From: Cymbidium sinense
Lineage: Eukaryota; Streptophyta; Magnoliopsida; Asparagales; Orchidaceae
Reading direction: 5' to 3'
Assembly (NCBI GenBank): GCA_021442155.1
Contig: CM038222.1
Span: 110,177,121-110,241,120, forward strand
Length of the DNA: 64,000 nucleotides
The notes under the pieces are model-generated. The model did no database searches and was not told the DNA's origin. It was given only the letters and a program-made list of their open reading frames with translations. Positions 34,400 through 45,935 of the stretch are shown here, piece by piece; position 1 is the first letter of the stretch, and each line of letters starts with the position of its first letter. The translations under genes and the position numbers were made by a program.

Positions 34400-35030
34400 A
34401 TCACCCTTAATATAGTATTCTAAGTCATTGCATGTGAACTTAATGCACTAATGGAGTGAGGATGGCACCATGTTATTTTCATGTATCCAGGGTCTCCCCA
34501 TCAAAGCATTGAATGATGTATTTGAATCTATAATATGAAACTTCTCTTAGTCTTCAAGTCACCAATTTGTAATAATAATGTGATTGAGCCCAAGGCCCTC
34601 TCACCATGTTCATTGAATCTTTTCAACATCATCTTATCATAGCTAAGCCTGGTGATGTCAATCTTCAAGTAGGAAAGGGTTCTTAGACTCATGATGTTCA
34701 CCGATGCACCATGGTCAACAAGTACTCTAGATAATATAAAGTTTCCTATATTTACTAATAAATATAATGAGCGGTGTGGTTAGTAGTCCCTAGAGTAGAT
34801 CTTCATTTGAGAAGGTAACTCCTAAAACCTCTTTGAAGTAGCAAGCCTCTTATTATACTATAGAAGTAGCGATCAGCTGGGCTAAGTATATCTCAAGATC
34901 TAAAAGATCCTTGATTAAAGACTCCTCATCTCTTCAGATAAGACGAGGGCATCATATATGCTTAGCCTAGTTGGCAACTTTCTAAGATGGGCTAGGACGT
35001 TGTAGTCAACTTTGGGCTAATTATTGACAA
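34400..35030 (-). pseudogene. Tat aspartic protease with upstream conserved segment
   Basis: Minus translation: YNVLAHLRKLPT, then LSIYDALVLSEEMRSLI near 34900-35010, a short acidic segment ...TFSNEDLL near 34800, the protease start RVLVDHGASVNIMSLRTLSY near 34665-34725, then LSYDKMMLKRFNEHGERALG, and after a gap [20 protein letters not shown] near 34440-34510. This follows the Tat/Athila protease order of RVLVDGGS.VN, GF...G.RA.G, and LLGRPW-H. The catalytic Asp is present (VDHGAS). Confidence 0.85.
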
Positions 35031-36060
35031 GCATATCTTGTGCTGGAGCATCTTGTAGAAGGTCTATTTGTTCATTGAAACCAATGGCTTATTTTTCCTT
35101 ATCCTAAGGGGCCATCCTAAGAGATAGAATTATGCCACTATAGAGGCTAATTTCTATGATCACTTCTATGGAGGGAATCATATTGGCATCTACCTACTCG
35201 TCAGCGGTGCCCAAAGCTTCTCCTAATGGATTTTTAGAGTCAAATGACTCCAACTCTATCTCAATAGGGGCTCCTTAAAGATTTGAGATAGGGATGTCAC
35301 TATCAGAGTGAAAGTCATCATATGAAAAGACTTGATCAAAATCATTTTGATTCTTGAGATTTTGAGAGTTATCATTAGGATTGAGATTATAAGAATCATT
35401 TTCACCACAAAGACACAAGATAAAAGCAAAAAAAAATTTATTACTTTATTTTCCTCTAGCAATACAAAATAAAAGTCATACAGAGTAAGCAGCATGAGTG
35501 GCTTGATTCTCCCATCTGTAGACATTATGCTCCTAAAAGTAGAGGTAGGAGGAGTGATAGGCGATGTTCTTACTAATGTATCTTAAGTCTGTATAGGTTG
35601 TTTGTGTTCAACATTTCTCATCTCTGAGTTGGCCTTCACAACTTGCAGACCTACTAATGGTGTGAGGTTTGAGCTAGTTCAGGTACCTGCAAAGGGAGTT
35701 TTATTACTTTAGAAATAATTTTATGAGAGATTCCAAATAAAGAAATATCCTAACCTTCTTTAGCCTTAAAAGGATCAAATGATTCCCCAAAGATTACTTT
35801 GATAGAACCACTGGTATGTTTTACTAAGTATTCTTTAGGTATCACTATGGCTCCAAATTTATAACTTTGCTTGAGCCAATCTTTGAAGGCAATACAATCC
35901 TCTAAGACGTATCTAAGCATGTGGTGGTAGGGGAAAAAATTAGGATCATCACTCTTGCCCACTTCCTCCAGCCTCTTAGGTTCAAGAAGATGGAAATCAA
36001 GCATCTTGATAAGATTCTTGAAAATTTTTCTAATTACCTCCCTCTTAAAGAAATAATGCT
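35031..36060 (-). pseudogene. Tat gag C-terminal part and gag-protease linker
   Basis: The open frame 35750-36004 reads LLEPKRLEEVGKSDDPNFFP, followed by YHHMLRYVLEDCIAFKDWL. This is the gag C-terminal zinc-binding-like segment of Tat/Athila elements (P-E-x-x-GK-x-DDP.YC..H...GH....C..FK), with the first Cys and the second His replaced. The rest (35031-35740) is acidic and Ser/Asp-rich with no clear domain. Frame changes separate it from the protease. Confidence 0.65.
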
Positions 36061-37026
36061 TGTTTAACTTTCAATAAGAGTAGGTAAAATGTAGCTACCA
36101 AACTGCTGGTAAGGGTACTAGTATAGTTGGGGTTGTTGAAGACGTGGAGGTGGAAGTAGTGGTGGTTGGGACCTAGGTCTCTCAGGTTGGACCCACATGG
36201 GTTATTTCCCTTTATCAACTGTAGACACCATCCTTGGTCTTTTCTCTAAAACTTTCTATGGTTTTGGCTTGTAGGACTGTTCTAGAAATGATAACTACTT
36301 AACTTCTTCTTGAAGGTTGGTTGCTTTATTGATCAATTTCTCAAAAGTTTTGATGTTGAAACCTTTGAGCATGAATGCCACTGGGCAATGGATATTATTG
36401 AGCAGAATTTTAATGACACGTTGCTCATGAAGCTAATGTTAACACTTCATACTAAGGTTCCTCCATCTAAGAATATAATCAATCAAGGACTCATTAGATT
36501 TTTATTTTTCAATTACTAGGTCTCCTACAGTCACCTTCTGTTGGAACCCTATAAACCTCTTGATGAATAGCTGCTCTAACTCAGTAAAAATCTTCACTGA
36601 ACCATTGGGCAGTTCGGTGTTACAATCAAATGCTACACCTGTTAGGCTAGTAACAAACTATCTAAATAGAATAGCATCACTACCTCTAGCATTATAACAG
36701 ATTACACTGAAATGGGCAATGTGTTATCATGGATTCCCACTACTATCAAAAATTTAAAAGGATGGAGGCATAAACCCCTTGGGATACTACACTACATTAA
36801 ATTCCTCTAGGTAGGGTCTCCCCTTTGGAATTGATAAGGCCTCTTAGGTTTGCACCAATGTGTCATTAACTTGTTGTTCCACCAATTGTTCGATATCTCG
36901 CTCGTGAAGAACTGCATTTTCCATACCTTTCTTATACAAACTGCCTGCATCCTTATTGGCCTCACTTTTAGAATGAGGATTGACCTTCCTCATCTTAGGC
37001 TTAGGAAACTTCTAGGCACTTGGATT
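36061..37026 (-). pseudogene. Tat gag core
   Basis: Minus translation from near 37000 gives MRKVNPHSKSEANKDAG, then ENAVLHERDIEQLVEQQV near 36850-36930. The gag domain follows: FDSSGNP.QHIAHF near 36730, FVTSLTGVAFDCNTELPNGS near 36610-36670, FTELEQLFIKRFIGFQQ near 36550-36590, IDYILRWRNLSMKC near 36450, and LLNNIHCPVAFMLKGFNIKT near 36360-36410. This is the retrotransposon gag family order (FDG.GNP..H...F; F..SL.G.AF.W...L...S; W..LE..F..RF; V.DYI.RWR.L). Stops occur at several places. Its N-terminal end lies at 43579-43765, beyond the inserted solo LTR. Confidence 0.85.
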
Positions 37027-37031
37027 TCCTC

Positions 37032-40000
37032 AGTGATAAGACACTTCTGGTGACTAAGGGAACACTAAACTCAAGCCTATAGACTTAAGAAGGCATACCC
37101 TAAGCTTATGATACGCCTTTGGAAAAATAGGTCTTACCTATCCTATGGCCTAAACCAATCCATGCTTGTCCATGCATCCAAAACTAACTTCAATTGAATT
37201 TTGTTTCTCATCCAAGCTCCAAGCCAAATGGACTTAGGCCCTAACCTAAGTTAGCTCCATTATGATCCTTTGATCCAAGCAAAAGCTTGTTCAAGTAAAC
37301 CAAATCCAATTGATTTTCACAAAAGCACTCTAACCATTCAATAGATCTTTTCAAACCCTTCCAACACTTATAATCAAACAAATCAAATCAAATGAATCCA
37401 ATCAACCTAAGTTAGCCCATTTGTCCCAAAAGGTCCAAATGAACCAAAATCTAATCAAACCCAAATCAATTACAATCAAGGCCACCAATCAATCATAAAT
37501 CTATCATTAAACTCTTCTCAACACCCAATTCCACCAATTCAACTCAATCAACCCAATTGGTCCACTTGACCCAAAGTGGCATAAATGACCAAATTGACAC
37601 AAACTTCAATTCAACCCAAATTGGATTGAATCAATCCATCTAATCCCTTCCATAGTATTTTTTATCATCTTGGATAGCTCAATTGCAATCAATTGAATCA
37701 AACCAAACCAATTTGACCAATTAACCCAAGTTGATCGAATTTGACCTAAAGGGGAAAATTTGATCTAATCTCATTCCAACTCCAATTGATTTAAACTAAT
37801 GCCTTTAATCAATCATAAATTTATTATTCCACGTGATCATACCTTCAATTGATCCTAATTTTGTCAATCTAGCATAATTGACACACTTAGCCCAATTGAT
37901 CCTAATTTTGTCAATCCAACATAATTGATCCTAATTTTATCAAACTAACCCAATTGAACCCATATGGGTCAAATTGAGCCAAACTCAACCAAACTTGGCA
38001 TGACTCATTCTTGGGTCACCATGGGTTTGCCCAAGTGTGCCCAACCCATGGTGAGCCTGGTTTGGGTCAAAATCCTTGAACCAAGCCACCCAAATGAAAG
38101 AAAATCCCCATTTAGAAGAATTTTCCCACTCCCCAAGTTTTGTCAGTCACCTTTAGCCCTTCTTGGACACTAAGACCACTGACCTAACATAACCCAAGGA
38201 TGTTGGGTTCAACCTTTAGCCATGAGAGGGTGAGCTCACCCATGGCATGCCATTGGTTCACTTGGAGGAGGAGGTACACCCCCAAGCATGCCCATGCCAC
38301 TACCTCAGCCTCTAAAACACCTCCACCTCAATAGTCCACTACCTCCTTCAACCACCTACCAAGATCGGATGGCTACCAAAGGCTGAAGTAATCTCAGCCC
38401 TTGGTTCACTTAGGGAGGAGTGTATACTCCTCCCTATCTATTCAAACTTCATAGTGAGCATTCTCAGAGTATTCTGAGAAGTCTTATACCCTTCATTAAA
38501 TTCTTAGAGCACTCCATCATCAGCAAGACCAACCACCGAGCAAAACTCAGAGCCTTGTCAGTCCAACCTCACCAAAACTCTACCAAACCCAATTTAACTC
38601 TTCCAACACCTTCACCACACTCCGTCGAATCAAAACTAAATGATTCTAGACTAATTTGATCAACAAAAGGCACTCCAAGACCAAGTCTGATAAGTTTTGC
38701 AGAGGCACTTGATCCACAGAGGAATCTGCGGGGAGGCAGCTTGAGATCTTTTCAACATGGATTCGCCTCTTTAAGATGAAGCTACCTCAGTTGACGGACC
38801 ATTGGTCTTTAGCTTCGGTGAAATAAAAATCTAGCAACCATAGAGTTTCCCACTAGGTGTTGGTCTTTTTTGAAATGAATTGTGATTTTACATAATTTTT
38901 ATCGTAGGATCTCTTTTGATCTCTTCCGAGAACATTTTGGAGTCAATCTTGCTATCCCACAACCTTCGGTGAGCTTAGATCAAGCGGTGAAAGGCAAACA
39001 GTTTCATTAGGGGATGATGGATCATTGACCGTCCATTTTGTGTGATTAAAAAGAATGACCATGATTTAATCCACTAGATTATTCGATTTAATCCTTATGA
39101 AACCACCACATTAATCTCAGTCATCCGATCCGAGATCAGACGATGGGGATGAAACCAAATCCACCACTGTTGAGTTAACTTCCATGTTAGATGTTTTAAA
39201 TAACATATCCCATAGTGCCACATTGAAAGTGCTTCCGCGTGGCATCAACAGTTTGGGGAGTTAATTAAGCATTAAAAATAGGATTAAATTTCCAAAACTT
39301 TAGAAATTCATAATTAATCGTAGAAAATTTTGAAAAATACAAATAAACCTATTTTGGAAAAGTTAAATAGAAAAGAATTTAATAAAAAAAATAACTGATG
39401 TTTGATTAATGAATAGTGTTTAATTAGAGTTTAAAGTTTAGGCTAATTTCTCTAATTAATGACTAATTACTTGGCCAATTTATCTCAAATTTGATAGACT
39501 GATTTTATGGGATGTTGTCCACCTCACATAATTTTATTAAAATTTATTGGTCATGTAATTTAAAATTTTTAAAATTTCAATTTTAATTACCCTCCTTAAT
39601 CAATTTGAAGTTTATTAAAATTGCTAAATATTTAAAATTAAATGGTTAGTGATGATTAATCACTATTAACAATGGGAATGGTGAGGGGAAATAATTAGGA
39701 GTCCTTTTTTAATTATTTTCCTAAATGTAATTCCATAAGAGGGTTAATTAACATATAATAATTAAGAACTAATTAAAGAGAATTAATGATCAAATCAAAA
39801 ATCAAATTAATATAATAATCAGTTCAAATAATTCAAATTTAATTTATTAGTTCTCCTTTTATGTGTTTGATAGCATAAAGTCCTTAAGGGAATTATGGTT
39901 AACCCATAGGTGTGGGAAAACCATAAGAGTACTTAGCATAGTGTCTTCCATTAATCTAATTAACTTTTAAGCATGAGCCTAATTGCATTAGGTCCTTTTG

Positions 40001-43000
40001 GAGCATCATAAATTTTAATTTCTCATAAACATATCATTGGAGGCTCATGATTAGGTAGTTAATTAAATTAAATAGGCTTAGGAAAGGGTAATTAAATTGA
40101 CTACTTAATAACTTGAACTTAATCAACTCATATAATTTACTTAATTAGTCCTTTTTAAACACATTAAGTCACTAATGTGGGATGGGGCAAACATGAAATA
40201 TCTTTTCTCCTCTTTAGGTTTTAATAATTTGAACACCAAAATCAAACTTCATAACAACTTCGGTTAATCTTAAAGAACATTTATTTTACTTGATTATCCT
40301 TAGGAATTAATGTGATTGAATGTATTACATGGTAATGTTTAGTCATTCCTTTTCAATAATTATAAATTTGTATTCCATTTGTATCATGTATTCATGTTTT
40401 CAAATAAAAGAATCAAATGAATGTAGTTATGTATATATAAGTTGCATGTGTTGAATTGATCTTATTATATGGTGTGGCTATTATCACTAATAATTCTAAA
40501 ATTATTTTTAAAATTATAAACTAATGATGAAAATTTAAAGTGATGTTGGTTATGAATATTCTATTGGATTTACATTCACTTATAGTTTAATCATGTTAAA
40601 ATATTATTTTATTTTCATGATTCATGTGTATGTTTACATGTGTTTAAAGGTTAGCAAGTATATAGTCTAGACATACCTACAATACGAGGCTTTAAGTAGC
40701 CCCAAGTAGGTCTTAGATTACTTCACTTCCCTAGTTTAACAATGGCACGTACTTTCTTACTTTTATTCATATGTATACACTGACTAGAATTTGGATCGAA
40801 CTTTATTTCACATGAGTAAATAATTTGCTATAATACAACTTTTGCATTATTTTCATCCCTATGCTTATGTATACATTTATATGTATTTGAGATAGTAAGT
40901 ATATAGTCTGGATATCCTGAGAACATGTGGCTTCAAGTAGCCACAAGGAGCTCTTAGATTACCTTACTTCCCTGGTTTAACAATAGCATTGACTTGCTTA
41001 AATCTCTAATACATGTGTATGTATACTTAGCTAAGGAATGAAATCTCTCTTTTCTACCAAAAATACATGCGTTAATAATCATTCAAGTGTTCCAAAAATA
41101 CACACATGTACATTGCATGTATAGGTATGCTAAATTAATTATCATAAATAATAAAAATGAAAACATATGTATGTTACTAATGATGAAAAGGAATTGTGGA
41201 ATATTATCCATGTGATAGTGATTTAAACTCGTTAATCTTAAGATGCCTTTCATGTTAGGATAAAATTTATTAAGACTAACCCAAACTTAAGTTAAATAAA
41301 AATGCTTGATAAGCTATTCATTAAAGCAACCCAAATCATAATAATATACCATTAGAAAAAACTTAGGATAGGGATGAAGGATGTCAAACTTTTTTCCTCT
41401 CTTTATAATAATTAGATATTAAGTAGGCATCAAATGAAACAAAGAAAAATGCAAATTAAAATTAACCAATCCTTTTATTCTAATGTTTAACTTAAATAAT
41501 TTCAAACTTTAGATAATCAAAATTCTAAAGCCTAACTAAGACATACCATACTGAACCTCAGCACACACATTAGAATACTAAGTCACCAATTCTAGCTTTA
41601 GGTTAGGCTGGTGTATGTTGTGATATTTTATTTTTCTTTGTGATGTAATGCTTATGACTATATGTTAAAATTATTTATGTGTAGATAGGATGTTAGGCTG
41701 TTAATAGCATAATGATATATTTTTGCAGGGGATTCTGCTAGACGGGCCGCTAAATAAATGTAAATGCTTCTGCTTGTAGTTTGCTTATGTCCCTAAGTAT
41801 AATCTAATTAAGACAGGTGGGCTTGGTTATCCATGTGCACGGTGTTAAGTCCAAATATATGAAACATAGTTGCTTGGGTTATATGTTTGTTTAGTTAACA
41901 TCTATTTTTCAAGTGTAGTAAGATTTTACTTTCTATACATATATAATTTTTGCAAATAAGATTAGGATTTGTGCTATATGGTTTAGGATGAGCAGTGGCT
42001 AGAAGACAAAGACCCAGGAGGCCTTATGATACTTGGAGAAAAACCAAATGAGAAGGAAGTAGAATGAAGATAAAGAATGAAGACCCCCATAGCATCTATT
42101 TCATTATAATTGTAATATTCTTTCTTTCATAATCCTAGTTGTAAAAGGGAAGAGGTCTGCTACCAAACTTTTTTTCTTTTTCGGGGTGTACAAAGGTACC
42201 CAGCCGCACCGACCTTTTATTCTTTTACAGAATATATGTGCTTGACTGTTGTATTTAAATTGTGTAATAAAAATGGCATTTTTTTATAGATTTCTTAAAG
42301 TTTGATAATTGAATGTATGTCTTGGAAGCAGTAGGCTCTTTAGGATAAAATTAATTTTTTTACCCCCATTAAACAACTCATAACTAAAATTTAAATATAA
42401 CTCAAAACCTCACTTTAAAGCTTATGTTATAATTAGAATAATTAAACCCTTAGCTGAATGATGTATGTTATAAAAATCATGCATATCATCTTGTTTTGCA
42501 CTTGAATAGGGAGGGTCGCCATTCTTGTATGATAGGGAAATGCTTGAGCTTTGAGGGCATCCCTTGTAGTGGAGAACATGTCCTCTCCCTGATTTAAGCA
42601 TATTTTCCCAAGCCTTAGTCCAAATGACTGTGTCAAAAATGATATAAAGGATTGTAAATTCTAATCTCTTAGGGAGTGAGTTGAGAACTCTAGCCTCCTT
42701 CCTAATTAAATAATAGATTAACTATCTTGCATTTACATAAGACTAACCTACATGTTTTTAAAGTGTAGAAGGTGTTAGCTGGGAGCCACTCTAGGTGGTT
42801 GTAAGTCTAGAAAATTAAGCATGAGTTTATCCTCTCTTATGGAGGTAAACAATCATGTCCCATTTTTTTTATTAGACTTAGGTCATGCTTTTAGCTTGTG
42901 CTAAAGCATCCTAGATTTAGGATCTAAAGCTACTTATTTTCTTCATACTATGAGTATAAGTCCTCACCTCTTAGGCATTTCTACAATCTTATGTTGATAG

Positions 43001-43578
43001 ACTATAAGCTCTAGCATTCTAATAAAGATTCCAACTTAAACAAAAGTAAATTTTCTCTTTCAAATATATAAAGCCTCATTGTAGGATAGATTGGAGCACC
43101 TACTAGGATTCTTAGTATCATAGGTACTCTCTACTTATCTTCATTTGGAATCTGTAAATAAGTCATTCAACTTGAACTCTCTCACTTGACTTTCACAAAT
43201 ATTCAATCCTTTGGAAGTCTAGCTTTGAAGTCTTTGGGGATATTCTTTGAATACTTAAATCAAGAGTTTTTTTTTTATAAAAATCTTGTTTCCTAAGATG
43301 TACTTAACTATGGGATCTTACTTTCATAGGGAACTAAAGAACCCACCAGAAAATAAATCATGCTTTATTTCTCTATATAAAGTATGAAAAAGATCTATGG
43401 CACATATGAAGACCCATCTGCCTTAGGAGTCCTTATTAGGCAAATAGGTCTATTGTAGGGTGATGTTTCCATCTTTTGAATTGGTACATCATACCTTAAT
43501 TATGTACCTGATCACTTTAATAAGTGCCCCCCTAAGATCTACGTGGTGTCCCAATGACTCTAAATTAAAACACCATAG
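37032..43578 (+). mobile_element. Solo LTR of the same Tat family, inserted in gag in opposite orientation
   Basis: Plus-oriented and about 6.5 kb. The end 43480-43578 (ggtacatcatacctta...aaaacaccatag) is the U5 end seen in the other copies. The first part (37300-38000), full of caattgaacccaaattgg-type runs, is the reverse complement in kind of 22890-24000. 39280-43578 aligns, reversed, with 45944-50350. TCCTCA occurs at 37027-37032 and 43579-43584, giving a 5-bp duplication TCCTC or CCTCA. Gag sequence is recognised on both sides. Open frames at 37964-38173 and 38420-38659 lie in its most GC-rich stretch, and I see no domain in them. Confidence 0.75.
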
Positions 43579-43765
43579 TCCTCACCTAAAGGAATAGTGC
43601 TTTATTTTTATCTACAATATGCACTAGCTCAGGCTTATTTTCTCCATATGTGTGGCTTAGGGGACTAGAGTTTGTCATCAACTCTTCCACCCTTTGCTCC
43701 ATACGACTGAGTTGGTCATCTATTTGTCTTAGTTGGTGTAATAGTTATTGAGTTAAGTCTGGCAT
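43579..43765 (-). pseudogene. Tat gag N-terminal coiled coil
   Basis: ATG at 43765 (minus) begins MPDLTQ, a stop, then LLHQLRQIDDQLSRMEQRVE and LVHIVDKNKALF, a heptad-rich start typical of Tat gag. The frame reaches the insertion site of the solo LTR and resumes as gag at 37026. I infer the start by position and coiled-coil character. Confidence 0.6.
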
Positions 43766-43789
43766 CTTGCATTCCTCGACTATAACATC

Positions 43790-45382
43790 TTGTGCTTTCT
43801 AGGGGCATTATTATTTTTTATGTAAGGATCCCTGAGTGTCAACCATATGTATCTCTATTGTAACATCTACAAGATCATCCTCATTAGCATTCAGGTCTAC
43901 CATGCCACTATCTCGATTAGAGTGATCATCCCCAACAATCTGCTTAACTACGTCACGATAATCCTTCAATATGTCATCTAAAGATCAATCATCTACTAGA
44001 CCTGGAACTACTAGAACATATATTGGGCGATCACTACAAGTAACTGGATCTCTACCACCATTGGATCCTTCTCCTGAACTAGTTGTTCATCTATTGTCCT
44101 AGGTTGTGTGCAAATTGGTTATTTCTCTAGTATTTCCTCCCCTCTATTAAGTGATCATGGTGGGGCCACAACTACACTCTTGGGCTGCCACTCCTCTTCC
44201 TTGATGGTAAAATATAAGGTTGAATGGGAGAGCCTCACCTTGTACCACTAGTAAGAGAAGAGGAAGGTTGGACCTCAAGTTGTAGTTTAATCACTAGAGA
44301 TGGGGCGTGCTTTCCCTTAGACTACCTTTGATATTTTGTAGGGATTTTAGGTGCTATCTCTTGAATGGGAGAGGGAAATCTATAATCAAAGTGATGTGGT
44401 GGTGACTGCATTGACTATGGTTCCATAGACGCCTTCCTCTCTAGGACAGACCCAATAAGTACAATCTGGTTAGATTTATCTATATGGTTAGACTGATGTA
44501 AACTATGGTGTCTATCAATTAATAGAAAGGCTACCGACTGCTTGGTGAACCTCCTCCTTTCACTTCTAGTAGCATGAACTACCACTTTGGCTTCAATGGA
44601 CCTCCCTTCTCTCATCTGATCTCACACACTTCTTGAGATGGCTATTCTCAAGTTTCTCACTACTTCGAACTTAGACCATTTATGCTTCATTCATATACAT
44701 TTAAAAACTAACCTCAGACCAGCATAGGTTGTTCCTCTCCTATCCGTAGCTGGTGTCTCATTCTGAAGTAGACATGGGTGTGCTGTGGTGATACGATGAA
44801 TGTCTTCCGCTCCCTTAGATGTAGAGAGTGGGTGAAACCTACTTCCCCAAAGAAATGGATAGGTCTCATAAGAGGACCCACCATCATCCATTTGGGAGGA
44901 GGTATCTATCTCTTGTGACATCTTCTCATATAGTTTTTTCAACTTTCAATTCTAATTCCTCCTCTGAGTCTTGGTGAGGGGAATGTGGCCAGAAGAAGAA
45001 CATACATCAAAGATAGATAGAACAACAACTGGCTCAATCTTGTCTTTCCCTTTAGAGGTTGAGGAAATTTTGGCTATTGCCTCAATCCTTGCCATTCTAC
45101 TAGTGGTGGAAAAATATATGATAGTGGTAAATTGGGAACCTCAATAAACATCTTTTTTAATGAGGGAAATTCTACTTCTAATCTCAAGTCAAATTGTAGA
45201 AGGGGTTTCTTATCTGCTATCTCTTCATGATTAACTATAGTAAGGGTTGAGGCATCACAGGTGACCTTGAAATTATCAAACCATAGCCTAAACTTAATGA
45301 TAGGGGAAGTGGTGGGGAAGGCTTGATCCACAACCAAATCCACACCAGTGGTAAAGGAGAAAATGGTCTTGCTAATTGACAT
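43790..45382 (-). pseudogene. Unrecognised ORF1-like region upstream of Tat gag
   Basis: Several open stretches on the minus strand: 45074-45382 (102 codons, starting MSISKTIFSFTTGVDLVV), 44691-44942 (83 codons) and 44415-44615 (66 codons). The last two are in one frame interrupted by few stops, so this was probably one coding region of about 500 codons. I recognise no domain. Ogre-type elements carry an extra ORF1 of unknown function between the 5' LTR and gag, and position fits. An alternative is that the region is captured host sequence. A tentative assignment. Confidence 0.45.
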
Positions 45383-45916
45383 AATATCTTAATGTAAGTT
45401 GGTTGTAGTTGTAAGGTTGCCTAATCCTGTTGAAAGAGAGCAACATTGATTATCTATATGAAGCTCAAAGATTTAGTATTTTAGACCCACACTCATTAAA
45501 CAAAGTTATGAAGGGTGGGGTTCTAAAAGATTAGGAGAGACTCTTATTTGAGCCTCAAACCATACTATTGAGTGGGTTTGGAATATTTTATGAAAATTCA
45601 TGATTCTAGTTTGTCATTATTGAGCATGGAAATTTGTTTAATGAGATGAACAAGTATTTTGTTGGCTTTAGTGATTAATCAGAATTCCATGGAATTGATT
45701 AGTTGGGAAATCAAATGGGAGGTTCTAGAACCTACTCATCAAGTAGTGATTAACAAGAGGATCTAGAACTAAGAAAGGATGTTCGCAACACTTGCCCAAG
45801 AAAGAAATGGACAAGACATCCAATGGAATGAATGGTGGTTTAAGCCTATGAGTGGCATAAGCATAGTACTGATATTGAGAGACAATGATTGACTACAAGA
45901 GATAGAAAGAGGAACA
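45383..45916 (-). other. 5' untranslated region of the Tat element
   Basis: About 530 bp between the primer-binding site and the first long open stretch, with no recognised feature. Ogre-type elements have long 5' UTRs. Confidence 0.5.
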
Positions 45917-45935
45917 CTCCCCAGTGGAGTCGCTA
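45917..45935 (-). promoter_or_regulatory. Primer-binding site of the giant Tat element
   Basis: On the minus strand it reads TAGCGACTCCACTGGGGAG. This matches the TGGCGACTC..CTGGGGA type known for Ogre/Tat elements (from memory complementary to a tRNA-Arg 3' end), with one G to A change at the second base. It lies eight bases from the LTR end at 45944. Confidence 0.75.

Noticed and set aside
37964..38659. Host gene fragments suggested by GC-richer open frames of 69 and 79 codons
   Set aside because: They lie inside a Tat-family LTR, show no domain and no splice or conservation evidence.
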